Positions 29,504 to 37,744 of a stretch of DNA of 64,000 nucleotides are shown here, piece by piece. The notes under the pieces were generated by a model. It was not told the DNA's origin. It made no database searches and saw nothing but the letters and a program-made list of their open reading frames with translations. Both the position numbers and the translations under genes were made by a program. The first letter of the stretch is position 1, and each line of letters opens with the position of its first letter. Origin of the DNA: an uncultured Pseudomonadota bacterium (GTDB taxonomy: Bacteria; Myxococcota_A; UBA9160; PR03); assembly GCA_900696485.1 (NCBI GenBank), contig CAADGG010000102.1, positions 62,001-126,000 of the forward strand, in the 5' to 3' direction.

Positions 29504-30940
29504 CTAGCCGCCGCCGAGCCGCTCGAGCAGCTTGCCCCACAGCCCGCCGAAGTCGCCGTTGCTCATCACCAGAATGACGTCGCCTTCGCGACACGTGGCG
29601 GCCAGCCGTGTGACGATCGCGTCGACGCCGTCGATCGCTTCGGCCTCGACGCCTCGGCTCTGCAGATCGGCGGCGAGCCGTTTCGCGTCCAGATACTCGC
29701 TGACGGCGCCGGTGTTGCTGTATAGCGGCTCCGGCGGGACGACGGCGATGATCGCGCGCTCGGCACCGGCCAGCGCGGTGACGAAATCCTGCTGGAACAG
29801 AGCGCGTCGGCTCGTGTTGGAGCGCGGCTCGAGCACGGCGACGAGACGGCGGCCCGGGAACCGCGCATGCATCGCGGCGACCGTCTCGCGGACCGCCGTC
29901 GGATGATGTGCGAAGTCGTCGAGCACGGTGACCCCGCGCGCATGGCCGCGCACCTCCTGGCGGCGGCGCACGCCGCGGAAGCGGGCCAGCGCCGCCGCGG
30001 CCGCCGCGAAGGGCGCTCCCAGCGTGAGGGCGGTCGCGAGCGCTCCGAGCGCATTGGCGACGTTGTGCCGGCCGTACAGCGGAACGGTGGCCCCGCCGAG
30101 TTCGCGCTCGTCCCGGAGCACGCGGAACGTCGTCCCGTCCGGACCGGCGCTGAGATCCAGCGCTCGGAAGCCGCGCTCGCCCGCGTCGACGCCGTATCCG
30201 ATCACCGGGCAGCGGGCGCCGCCGATCACGTCGCGGACATGTTCGTCGTCGAGGGCGGCGATGATCGCGCCCTCCGCCGGCAGGCTGTGGATCAGCATCC
30301 GGAACGCCTGCTTCACGTGGTCGAGATCGCGATAGATGTCGGCGTGGTCGAACTCGACGGACGTGAGCAGCAGCGTGCGCGGATGGTAGTGCAGGAACTT
30401 GGGGGTCTTGTCGAAGAAGGCGGTATCGTACTCGTCGCCTTCGACGACGAAGTGCGGCCCTGCGCCGTCCCGGAACGGACCGTCGAAGTCCAGTGCGACG
30501 CCGCCCACCAGCACCGACGGATCGAGCCCGGCTCCGGTCAACACCGCACCGAGCAGGCTCGCCGTGGTGGTCTTCCCGTGCGTCCCGGCGACGACCACGG
30601 AGTGCCGATCGGCGATGGCGAACTGGTACAGCGCGTCGGGGAAGGATCGGATCGGCAAGCCAGCTTCGATGGCCGCGCGCGCTTCCGGATTGTCGGCACG
30701 CACCGCATTGCCGATCACGACCAGATCCGGCCGTGGCTCGAGGTGCCCAGGCTCGAAGCCGATCGCGACGGGAATGCCCCAGCGGGCCAGCATCTCGCTC
30801 ATCGGCGGGTACAGTGCGCGATCCGATCCGGTGACGCGCAGTCCGCGCGCGTGCAGAAGTCCGGCCAGCGCGCCCATGCCGGTGCCGGCGATGGCGATCA
30901 GGTGGACGTGCTCGAGCCGGCCGGGCAGCGCCTCGTTCAT
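29504..30940 (-). CDS. mpl: UDP-N-acetylmuramate:L-Ala-gamma-D-Glu-meso-DAP ligase
   Basis: A 478-aa Mur ligase of the Mpl type, which joins salvaged murein tripeptide to UDP-MurNAc so that turned-over wall peptide is reused. The N-terminal HVHLIAIAGTGMGALAGLL (about 11-29) is the UDP-binding domain, GTHGKTTT (119-126) the ATP site, and FVVEGDEYDTAFFDKTPKF is a stretch diagnostic of Mpl rather than MurC. FAHHPTAVRE and EPRSNTSRR close the C-terminal domain. It is the last gene of a four-gene block with a gamma-glutamyl hydrolase-like protein, a serine hydrolase and an LD-carboxypeptidase, and its start overlaps the preceding stop by 4 nt. Confidence 0.95.
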   Translation of the reverse strand: MNEALPGRLEHVHLIAIAGTGMGALAGLLHARGLRVTGSDRALYPPMSEMLARWGIPVAIGFEPGHLEPRPDLVVIGNAVRADNPEARAAIEAGLPIRSFPDALYQFAIADRHSVVVAGTHGKTTTASLLGAVLTGAGLDPSVLVGGVALDFDGPFRDGAGPHFVVEGDEYDTAFFDKTPKFLHYHPRTLLLTSVEFDHADIYRDLDHVKQAFRMLIHSLPAEGAIIAALDDEHVRDVIGGARCPVIGYGVDAGERGFRALDLSAGPDGTTFRVLRDERELGGATVPLYGRHNVANALGALATALTLGAPFAAAAAALARFRGVRRRQEVRGHARGVTVLDDFAHHPTAVRETVAAMHARFPGRRLVAVLEPRSNTSRRALFQQDFVTALAGAERAIIAVVPPEPLYSNTGAVSEYLDAKRLAADLQSRGVEAEAIDGVDAIVTRLAATCREGDVILVMSNGDFGGLWGKLLERLGGG

Positions 30941-31635
30941 GCGCCCTTCCGGGCCTCCTCGACGAGCCAGCCGTAGACCGCCCTGGACGTCGCGTCGAGT
31001 TCCGGATGCCACTCGACGCCCAGCAGGCCTTCGCCCTCGAAGGCCTCGATCACACCGTCTTCGGCATGGGCCGTGGCGCGCAGGCCGAGCGCCAACCGCG
31101 ACACCGCCTGGTGGTGAGAGGAAGCCACCCGCGTCCGCTCACCGAGGCTGGCGCCGAGGATGGTCTCCCGGTCGATCACGAGCTCGTGCGCGACTACACG
31201 GCTCGATCCCCCATGATCCACGGCCGTGTCGATGACGCTGCGCAGATCCTCGTATAGCGTGCCGCCGAGGCGCAGATTCAAGAGCTGCATGCCGTAGCAG
31301 ACGCCGAGGAGCGGCTTGCGGCGCGTGCGGGCCGCGTCGATCAACGCGAGATCCCAGGCCACTCGCTCCGCCTCCTCGGCCGGCCCGGGCGTGAGGGCGC
31401 CGGGCGGCGCGCCGTTCAGCGCCGCCGGCAGCATCGCCCCGCCGGTCAACACGAGGCCGGCGCACAGCGTGGCGGCGCGTTCGGGCGCGAGATCGGGCGG
31501 CAGCAGGATCGGAGCGCCGCCGCACGCGTCCACGGCGCGCGCATAGGCGCGGCCGACGTACAGCGTGTCCTGCCCCGGCCGGATCCGTACGCCCGGGTCG
31601 ATGCTCACCGTGATGCCGACGATCGGACGCGCCAA
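30937..31635 (-). CDS. Class I glutamine amidotransferase-like hydrolase (peptidase C26 type)
   Basis: A 232-aa protein of the gamma-glutamyl hydrolase/PuuD group. It begins PIVGITVSID, carries the nucleophile Cys-113 in LLGVCYGMQLLN and the His-210/Glu-212 pair in VEWHPE, giving a full Cys-His-Glu triad. Members split gamma-glutamyl bonds, as in gamma-Glu-GABA or folate polyglutamate. Between mpl and a serine hydrolase, and without a signal peptide, a natural substrate could be a gamma-D-Glu bond of murein peptides; that is inference. It lies 22 nt after the serine hydrolase and overlaps mpl by 4 nt. Confidence 0.85.
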   Translation of the reverse strand: MARPIVGITVSIDPGVRIRPGQDTLYVGRAYARAVDACGGAPILLPPDLAPERAATLCAGLVLTGGAMLPAALNGAPPGALTPGPAEEAERVAWDLALIDAARTRRKPLLGVCYGMQLLNLRLGGTLYEDLRSVIDTAVDHGGSSRVVAHELVIDRETILGASLGERTRVASSHHQAVSRLALGLRATAHAEDGVIEAFEGEGLLGVEWHPELDATSRAVYGWLVEEARKGA

Positions 31636-31657
31636 CGCTGTCCCGCTCCCCGCTTCG

Positions 31658-32839
31658 TCATTCCGCCAGGAACGACTCCATCACCAGATCGTGCACGAGG
31701 GCCCGGAGCTTGAACGGGCTGCGTTTGGCCACCTGGTGGACCCGGTTCGTCAGCATCACGACGACGGCTTCGCGCTCGAGGTCGATCCACAGCGACGTGC
31801 CGGTGAAGCCGAGGTGGCCGACCGTCGCGCCGGGAGTGAAGTGCCGGCCGGAGCTCGAGGCGCCCGGGGTCGGGGTATCCCAGCCGAGTGTCCACATGGC
31901 CCCCTCGGGCCCGTCCTGCCGCGTGAGGAACCGCTGCAGCCAGTCCGGGGGAAAGACGCGTCCGGCGGCGGAGGAGCTCTCGCTGCGGCCGTGCCAGGCG
32001 TCGAGCAGGGCGGCCGCAAAGCGCATCACGTCGTCGGCCGGTGCAAACAGGCCCGCGTGGCCGGCGACGCCGCCCATGGCCCATGCATTCGGGTCGTGGA
32101 CCTCACCCCACAGCACCCGTCCGCGCCACGGGCAGTTCTCCGTGGCGGCGCAGCGCTGTCGGATGGCGTCCGGCAGCGGCGGCTGCCCGTCGCCGATGCG
32201 GAGGAAGCGCGTGTCCTCGAGACCGAGCGGTGCGTAGACGCGCTGGGTGCAGAACTCGTCGAGTGGCTGTTGCGCCACCGCTTCGACGAGCGCCCCGAGC
32301 ACGATGAAATCGAGATCGCCGTAGACGGCGGCCTCGCCGGGCTCGTGCACGAGCGTCGAGCGGTAGATCCGCTCCAGGATCATTTCTCTCGCGAGTGGCG
32401 TCCCGAGGATCCGCTCGCCCTTCTTGCGCTCGCGCTCGAGCAGGGCTTCGTGGAACGGGCGCCACGGCTTGAGCCCGGAGGTGTGGGCCAGCAGGTGGTG
32501 AACCCGCACCTGGTCCTTGCCGCGCTCGCCGGCCGCCGGCAGATACTTGGCGACCGGTTCCTCGAGATCGATCGCGCCGTCGGCCACCAGCAGCATCACC
32601 GCCGCGGCGGTGGCGAGCGGCTTGGTCAACGAGGCCAGATCGAAGATCGTCTCGCGGGTCATGGCGGTGCGCTCGGGTCGCAAGCAGGCGAGTCCCCGGA
32701 CCGAGCAATGCTCGAGCAGTTCTCCATCGCGCGGCATGCGCGCGAGAACCACGGCACCGGGGATCTCGGCGTCCGCGATCGCCTTGTCGAGCGCGCGGTT
32801 CACGCGCGCCAGCTTGCGTCGGATCAGCGCGTGTCTCAT
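31658..32839 (-). CDS. Beta-lactamase (class C-like) family serine hydrolase
   Basis: A 393-aa serine hydrolase of the penicillin-binding/class C beta-lactamase fold. The SxxK motif is SLTK (Ser-70, Lys-73), the second motif is YGD (Tyr-173), and HLGFTGTSLW near residue 336 matches the third motif (HxG). HHLLAHTSGL is a further hallmark. No signal peptide is present, so it is probably cytosolic and acts on small peptides or esters rather than cell-wall polymer. Its start overlaps the ldcA stop by 4 nt. In this operon a role on released muropeptides is plausible, but the family also includes esterases. Confidence 0.87.
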   Translation of the reverse strand: MRHALIRRKLARVNRALDKAIADAEIPGAVVLARMPRDGELLEHCSVRGLACLRPERTAMTRETIFDLASLTKPLATAAAVMLLVADGAIDLEEPVAKYLPAAGERGKDQVRVHHLLAHTSGLKPWRPFHEALLERERKKGERILGTPLAREMILERIYRSTLVHEPGEAAVYGDLDFIVLGALVEAVAQQPLDEFCTQRVYAPLGLEDTRFLRIGDGQPPLPDAIRQRCAATENCPWRGRVLWGEVHDPNAWAMGGVAGHAGLFAPADDVMRFAAALLDAWHGRSESSSAAGRVFPPDWLQRFLTRQDGPEGAMWTLGWDTPTPGASSSGRHFTPGATVGHLGFTGTSLWIDLEREAVVVMLTNRVHQVAKRSPFKLRALVHDLVMESFLAE

Positions 32840-33759
32840 AGCTCGCGAAGCACCCCCGGTTCGAGAACATGCAGCTCGGCGCGCTCACCGTCGAGTCGCG
32901 CGCGTGCGCCGAGCGGCCACGGCAGGTTCGGCGTCCCGTGTCCGAACGGCAGGCCCGCGACCCACGGGACGCCCAGCTCGGTCAGGAGCTCGTGCAGCAC
33001 CTCCGCCGCGGTGATCGAAGCATCCGGTTCGTCGCAGCCGTCGAAGCGGCCGAGTCCGACGCCGGCCACCCGTTCGAGCTTGCCGGCGCTGCGCAGCTGT
33101 TGCAGTAGCCGGTCGATGCGATACGGCCGCTCGCCGCGGTCTTCGAGCAGGAGGATCGCGCCGCGCGTGTCGATCTCCCACGGCGTTCCGAGCGAGCCGG
33201 CGATCATCGTCAGCGAGCCGCCCGTGAGCCGTCCCGCCGCGCGGGCGCCGGCTCCGCGCTCGCCGCGCCAGAGGAGCGGAAGCGGGCCACTGCCGGTGAG
33301 CGCCGCCACCAGCGCATCCAGTTCGTCGTCGCGCAGGTCGCCGCCGCGTTCGAGCATCGGGCCATGGAAGCCGATCAGGCCCGCGGCACGTCGCTGCCAC
33401 AGCAGCAGTGCGGTCACGTCGCTGAAGCCGACCAGCGGCTTGCGCGCGGCGCGAAACGCCTGCGCGTCGAGTCGGTCCAGGATGCGCGGCGATCCGAACC
33501 CCCCCCGAGCACACACGATCGCGTCGATCTGGGGATCGGCGACCAGCGTCATCAGCTCGGCGGCGCGGCGGGCGTCGTCGCCAGCCAGATAGCGGTGTCG
33601 GGCCAGCACGTCTCCGCGTCGCTCCACGGTGAAGCCGCGTGTTCGCCAGCGCCGCTCGCCGGCCGCCAGGATCTCCGGGTCCACCGCCCCGGCCGGCGCG
33701 GCGATCCCGATCGTTCCGCCCCGACGCAGCGCGCGCGGCTCGAGCAACGCCGGCGGCAC
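32836..33759 (-). CDS. ldcA: LD-carboxypeptidase (murein tetrapeptide carboxypeptidase)
   Basis: A 307-aa S66 peptidase that removes terminal D-Ala from murein tetrapeptides in the cytosol, producing the tripeptide used by Mpl. The N terminus has GGTIGIAAPAGAV. The nucleophile is Ser-90 in CARGGFGSPRIL; LLEDRGERPYRIDR supplies the Glu and GHGTPNLPWPLG the His. LVGFSDVTALLL and GFHGPML are typical. The start is GTG at 33759, sharing one base with the dnaB stop (TAGTG), so translation is probably coupled to dnaB. It leads the four-gene salvage block. Confidence 0.93.
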   Translation of the reverse strand: MPPALLEPRALRRGGTIGIAAPAGAVDPEILAAGERRWRTRGFTVERRGDVLARHRYLAGDDARRAAELMTLVADPQIDAIVCARGGFGSPRILDRLDAQAFRAARKPLVGFSDVTALLLWQRRAAGLIGFHGPMLERGGDLRDDELDALVAALTGSGPLPLLWRGERGAGARAAGRLTGGSLTMIAGSLGTPWEIDTRGAILLLEDRGERPYRIDRLLQQLRSAGKLERVAGVGLGRFDGCDEPDASITAAEVLHELLTELGVPWVAGLPFGHGTPNLPWPLGARARLDGERAELHVLEPGVLREL

Positions 33760-35288
33760 TACAGGAAGTCGCCCGATTCGGGGTCGTCGTCCGGCGGCAG
33801 GAATCCGCTGCCGCCGCGCGGCGGTCCCGCGACGCCGTCGTCCTGGTGCGCGGAGCGATCGCGGAACTGGGCCAGACGATCGAGGAAGGTCAACTCGATG
33901 GTGCCGGTCGGTCCGTTGCGCTGCTTCGCGATGATCAGCTCGGCCAGGTTCTCGGTGGCCGGATCGTCGCGGTTGTAGAACCAGTCGCGATAGATGAACG
34001 CGATCACGTCGGCGTCCTGTTCGATCGCGCCGGACTCGCGCAGATCTGCCAGCATCGGACGCTTGTTGGTCCCAGGCCGGTTCTCCGGGCCGCGGTTCAG
34101 TTGCGAGAGCGCCACGACCGGGATCTCGAGCTCCTTCGCCATCGCCTTGAGGCCACGACTGATCTCGGAGATCTCCTGCTCGCGGCGCTCGTTGCGGCCG
34201 TCGCCGTGGGCGAGCTGCAGATAGTCCACCATCACCATGTCGAGGCCGCGCTCCTTCTTCATGCGCCGGCACTTGGCCTTCATCTCGAGCACCGTGATCA
34301 TGCCGGAGTCGTCGATCCACAGATCGGCGTGGCCGATCGCGCTGGCCGCATCGCGCAGGCGCTTGTAGTCGTGCGTGCTCAGATAGCCGCTGCGGATCCG
34401 CGACTGGTCCACCTCCGCCTCGGCGGAGAGCAAGCGCAGCACCAGCGCCTGGGCGGTCATCTCGAGCGAGAAGATCGCGATCTTCTTGCGGTACAGGACG
34501 GCGGAGTTGCGGGCGATGTTCAGCGCCAGCGCGGTCTTTCCCATGCTCGGCCGCGCGGCCAGGATGAAGAGTTCTCCGGGCTGCAGTCCGCCGGTCTTCT
34601 CGTCGAGCTGCTTGAAGCCGGTCGGCACCCCCGTCAGCTCGCCGCCTCGGCCCATGATGGCTTCGACGTAGTCGAAGGTGCTCTGCATCTCGTCCTGCAG
34701 GCTGCGAAAGGTCTCGCGCGCGTTCTGGCGCCCGATCTCGAGGATCCGCCCCTCCGCCTGGTCGAGCAGCAGGTCGGCCCGGTCGGCTCCATCGAAGCCG
34801 AGCTCCACGATCTCGGTCGCCGTGGCGATCAGGCGCCGCTTGATGCCCTTGTCGCGCACGATTCGCGCGTGATGGACGACGTGGGCGGCCGTGGTCTCGT
34901 AGTCCGAGATCTCCGCGAGGACGACCGCCCCGCCTACGCGGTCGAGCAGCTTGTGGCTGACGAGATAGTCCGACAGCGTGCGCAGATCGATCGGGGAGTT
35001 GGACTCGTACAGCGCGTGCATCGCGGCAAACACGATGCTGTGTGCCGGATGGTAGAAGTCCTCGGGTTTGACTTCGAGGTAGACCGCGTGGATCGATTCG
35101 TTGTGGAGCAGCAGACCGGAGAGGACCGACTTCTCGGCTTCGAGATCATGCGGGGGCACGCGCCCGACGAAGGCGCGCGCGGGATCGCTGTTGCCGTCCG
35201 TCGCGTTGCGCCGCGAACGACGCCTCCCGCCGGAGGTCGCCGAGAACTCGCCGGAAGACCCGTGGGGTCGGGTCGAGGGAGGCGTCAC
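33759..35288 (-). CDS. dnaB: Replicative DNA helicase
   Basis: A 509-aa hexameric helicase that unwinds DNA at the replication fork. The N-terminal DnaB_N domain spans about 44-145 (PPHDLEAEKSVLSGLL). The RecA-like C-terminal domain has Walker A ARPSMGKT (245-252), SLEMTAQALVLRL, DMVMVDYLQLA (Walker B) and LSQLNRGPENR. A 40-residue basic extension precedes the core. No intein or insertion is seen. Start is GTG at 35288 with AAGGA upstream. rplI lies 91 bp upstream on the same strand, the common rpsF-rplI-dnaB order. Confidence 0.97.
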   Translation of the reverse strand: MTPPSTRPHGSSGEFSATSGGRRRSRRNATDGNSDPARAFVGRVPPHDLEAEKSVLSGLLLHNESIHAVYLEVKPEDFYHPAHSIVFAAMHALYESNSPIDLRTLSDYLVSHKLLDRVGGAVVLAEISDYETTAAHVVHHARIVRDKGIKRRLIATATEIVELGFDGADRADLLLDQAEGRILEIGRQNARETFRSLQDEMQSTFDYVEAIMGRGGELTGVPTGFKQLDEKTGGLQPGELFILAARPSMGKTALALNIARNSAVLYRKKIAIFSLEMTAQALVLRLLSAEAEVDQSRIRSGYLSTHDYKRLRDAASAIGHADLWIDDSGMITVLEMKAKCRRMKKERGLDMVMVDYLQLAHGDGRNERREQEISEISRGLKAMAKELEIPVVALSQLNRGPENRPGTNKRPMLADLRESGAIEQDADVIAFIYRDWFYNRDDPATENLAELIIAKQRNGPTGTIELTFLDRLAQFRDRSAHQDDGVAGPPRGGSGFLPPDDDPESGDFL

Positions 35289-35379
35289 GCTGCATCCTTC
35301 GTGCGGTTCGGATCATGCCGAACGCGGGGTTCGGAAGACCTCGAACTGTAACACGGGGGGAGGCCTGCCGAGACGCTCC

Positions 35380-35835
35380 TCAGGGAGCGGCGATGACCTT
35401 GACGGTGATCGTCGCCTCGATCTCGCGATGCAGCTTCACGGTCACCGCGTGCTCACCGACGTCCTTGATCGGCTCCGCCAGCGTGATGCGCCGCCGGTCC
35501 ACTTCGAGACCGCGTTCTGCCAGCCGCTCGGCGATCATCAGCGTCGTGATCGACCCGAACAGCTTGCCTTCCTCGCCGGCCTGCGCCTGGAACTCGACGA
35601 CCTGGCCGTGCACCTTGTCGCGCTCGGCCGCCTGCTGCTTGCGCACGCGCGCGAGCTTGTCCGCGATGACACGCTTCTGGTGCTCGAGTTCGCGCACGTT
35701 GGCCGCGGTCGCCGCGATGGCCTTGCCGAGGGGCAGCAGATAGTTCCGGGCGAAGCCGGGCTTCACCGACACCAGATCGCCGGCATCGCCGAGGCTCGGC
35801 ACATCTTCGCTCAGGATCACCTTGACGGAGCGCAT
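35380..35835 (-). CDS. rplI: 50S ribosomal protein L9
   Basis: A 151-aa L9, which binds 23S rRNA near the L1 stalk. The N-terminal domain is KVILSEDVPSLGDAGDLVSVKPGFARNYLLP-like, followed by the long connecting helix (RELEHQKRVIADKLARV) and the C-terminal RNA-binding domain. Length is as usual. It lies 6 nt after rpsF; the gene for S18, usually between rpsF and rplI, is missing here. Confidence 0.97.
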   Translation of the reverse strand: MRSVKVILSEDVPSLGDAGDLVSVKPGFARNYLLPLGKAIAATAANVRELEHQKRVIADKLARVRKQQAAERDKVHGQVVEFQAQAGEEGKLFGSITTLMIAERLAERGLEVDRRRITLAEPIKDVGEHAVTVKLHREIEATITVKVIAAP

Positions 35836-35841
35836 CGCGGC

Positions 35842-36402
35842 CTACTCCCCCCCGGGCGAGCGTTCGTCGCCCGCCTCGTCGTCGTCCTCGTCCTCGTCGA
35901 GCGAACGGTGGCGGTCGTCCCGGTCGTCGTCGTCTTGGTCCTGGTCCTCGTCCTGGTCGCGGTCGCGGTCGCGGTCCGCGGACTCCTCGCTGAGGCGCGC
36001 GGTCTCGCGGGCGGCGCGCTCCTCGGCTTCTCGCACCGCGCGCTCGGCGGCCTTCTCGTGGCGCAGCTTCTCGAGGTCGACCGCCTTGGCCTTGCGGGCC
36101 TCGAGATCGGTGACGTCGCCGTCCTGGCGGACCGTCAGGAAGCGCAGGATCGATTCGTCCAGTCGCAGCGCTCGCTCGAGGTCCGAGACCGCCTTGCCGC
36201 TGTCTACGTAGAAGAGCGACAGGTAGTGGCCCTTCTGGAAGCGCCGGATCTCGTAGGCGAGCTTGCGCTTGCCCATGTCCTCCACCTCGAGCGGCACGGC
36301 ACCGGCGCGCTCGAGGATGCCGCGCAGCCGCCCGATCAGGGTTTCGCGAGCCTCCTCGGTGATCTCCGGCTGGACGATGAACGTCGTATCGTATTCCCGC
36401 AT
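35842..36402 (-). CDS. rpsF: 30S ribosomal protein S6 with acidic/basic C-terminal tail
   Basis: A 186-aa S6. Residues 1-95 are the normal ferredoxin-like S6 domain (REYDTTFIVQPEITEE, MGKRKLAYEI, KGHYLSLFYVDSG, ESILRFLTVR). Residues 105-186 are an unusual extension: a charged helix (EKLRHEKAAERAVREAEER) and then a low-complexity Asp/Arg tract (DRDRDRDQDEDQ, DDDDRDDRHR). Extended acidic tails on S6 are known, and E. coli S6 receives post-translational glutamates, so the tail may mimic that. The ATG is preceded by GAGGAGGA. A structured leader upstream (36451-36504) probably gives S6:S18 feedback control. Confidence 0.95.
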   Translation of the reverse strand: MREYDTTFIVQPEITEEARETLIGRLRGILERAGAVPLEVEDMGKRKLAYEIRRFQKGHYLSLFYVDSGKAVSDLERALRLDESILRFLTVRQDGDVTDLEARKAKAVDLEKLRHEKAAERAVREAEERAARETARLSEESADRDRDRDQDEDQDQDDDDRDDRHRSLDEDEDDDEAGDERSPGGE

Positions 36403-36450
36403 GCATTCCTCCTCGTGAACGGAGCGGCAGCCGGGGCGGCCGATGCTCCG

Positions 36451-36504
36451 GGCTCCCGACTGGGCGGACCACCAGGCGGGATCCTGGTGGCCTCTGCGGG
36501 AGCC
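36451..36504 (-). promoter_or_regulatory. Candidate S6:S18-binding leader of rpsF
   Basis: The rpsF 5' leader can fold into two stacked stems: an outer 8-bp stem (36497-36504 with 36451-36458, GGCTCCCG/CGGGAGCC) enclosing an inner perfect 8-bp hairpin (36483-36490 with 36469-36476, CCACCAGG/CCTGGTGG) whose 6-nt loop is ATCCCG. The known S6:S18 autoregulatory motif has two stems and a conserved CCG in the hairpin loop, and both features are here. A GAGTTA/TAACTC -10-like element lies at 36532-36537. Feedback by the S6:S18 complex is inferred. Confidence 0.6.
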
Positions 36505-36570
36505 GAGGTGGGTGGATCGAAGGCGCGGAGAGTTAGCAGATGGCTACAGAGGGTCCAAATTCGGCCGCCG

Positions 36571-37641
36571 TCATTCCGCCAAGCCGGCCTGGCGGCGGGC
36601 GCGGACGGCGGCGGCGAGGGCCTCGAAGAGGGGTTCCGAGCGCTCCCAGCTCATGCACGCGTCGGTGATGCTCTGGCCGTAGACGAGCGGCTGGCCCGGC
36701 TTCACGTCCTGGCGACCCTCCTCGAGGAAGCTCTCGAGCATCAGCCCGACGATCGACCGGTTGCCTTCGGCCACCTGGGACGCCACGGCGCCGCTGACTT
36801 CGGCCTGGCGGGCGGGATCCTTGCCGCTGTTGGCGTGCGAGCAATCGATGATCACCCGGTCCGGCAGGCCGGCTTTCCCGAGCGCCACGCCGATCCGCGC
36901 CAGGCTGTCGGCGTCGTAGTTGGACCCATTGCTGCCGCCCCGCAGGATCAGATGACAGTCATGATTGCCCCGCGTCGACACGATCGCTGCCACTCCCTGC
37001 TTCGTCACCGACAGGAACTGGTGCGGATGCTGCGCCGACAGGATTGCCTCGATGGCGATCTGGACGTTGCCGTTGGTCGCGTTCTTGAATCCGACCGGCA
37101 TCGACAGGCCGGACGCCAGCTCCCGGTGGACCTGGCTCTCCGACGTCCGGGCGCCGATCGCGCCCCACGAGATCAGATCCGCGATGAACTGCGGGGAGAT
37201 CGGATCGAGGAACTCCGTGCCGGCCGGCAGGCCGAGCTCGGCGACGTCGACGAGGAAGCGGCGCGCCTTCCGCAGGCCCTCGTTGATCGCGAAGCTCTCG
37301 TCGAGATGCGGGTCGTTGATCAGGCCCGTCCAGCCGACGATCGTACGGGGCTTCTCGAAGTAGACCCGCATCACCAACAGCAGGTCCCGGGCGTGGCGAT
37401 CCGCCGCCGCGCGCAGGCGGCGGGCATAGTCGAGGGCGGCCTCGGGGTCGTGGACCGAGCACGGGCCGGCGATCACGATCAGCCGGTCGTCCTCGCCGTG
37501 CAGGATCGCGTGGGCCTGTTCGCGGCCGCGAACGACGGCCTCGGAGCTTTTCTCCCCGATGGGGAACTCCTCCATCAAGATGGCCGGCGGGATCAGCGGC
37601 CGGAGCTGCTCGATGCGGAGGTCGTCAGTCTTGAAGATCAT
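36571..37641 (-). CDS. 3-deoxy-7-phosphoheptulonate (DAHP) synthase, class I
   Basis: A 356-aa AroF/AroG/AroH-type DAHP synthase, the first step of aromatic amino acid synthesis (PEP + erythrose 4-phosphate). Motifs in order: VIAGPCSVHDPEAALDYA, LLLVMRVYFEKPRT, GWTGLINDPHLD, AELGLPAGTEFLDP, SWGAIGARTSESQ, GFKNATNGN, LRGGSNGSNYD and IIDCSHANSGKD. Length matches the enterobacterial feedback-regulated class, so sensitivity to an aromatic amino acid is likely, but which one cannot be told. The start has GGAGAGGA upstream and a TAGATT hexamer 25 nt before the ATG. Confidence 0.95.
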   Translation of the reverse strand: MIFKTDDLRIEQLRPLIPPAILMEEFPIGEKSSEAVVRGREQAHAILHGEDDRLIVIAGPCSVHDPEAALDYARRLRAAADRHARDLLLVMRVYFEKPRTIVGWTGLINDPHLDESFAINEGLRKARRFLVDVAELGLPAGTEFLDPISPQFIADLISWGAIGARTSESQVHRELASGLSMPVGFKNATNGNVQIAIEAILSAQHPHQFLSVTKQGVAAIVSTRGNHDCHLILRGGSNGSNYDADSLARIGVALGKAGLPDRVIIDCSHANSGKDPARQAEVSGAVASQVAEGNRSIVGLMLESFLEEGRQDVKPGQPLVYGQSITDACMSWERSEPLFEALAAAVRARRQAGLAE

Positions 37642-37666
37642 GGGGCTCGTCCTCTCCGGACCGTGG

Positions 37667-37672
37667 AATCTA
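37667..37672 (-). promoter_or_regulatory. TAGATT hexamer, probable -10 of the DAHP synthase gene
   Basis: Minus-strand GCTAGATT lies 25 nt before the ATG, with GGAGAGGA between. It matches the recurrent TAGACT element at 5 of 6 positions. Confidence 0.45.
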
Positions 37673-37744
37673 GCCGGCGACGGTTCGAAGCGCCCCGGTC
37701 GCAAACACCGTCTCGAAACGGTCCTGCCGGACACCCGGACGGGC

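Noticed and set aside
35870-36000. Triplet-repeat tract in rpsF as a possible CRISPR or tandem array
   Set aside because: It is a short imperfect codon-level repeat within the coding frame, without spacers or repeat units of CRISPR length.
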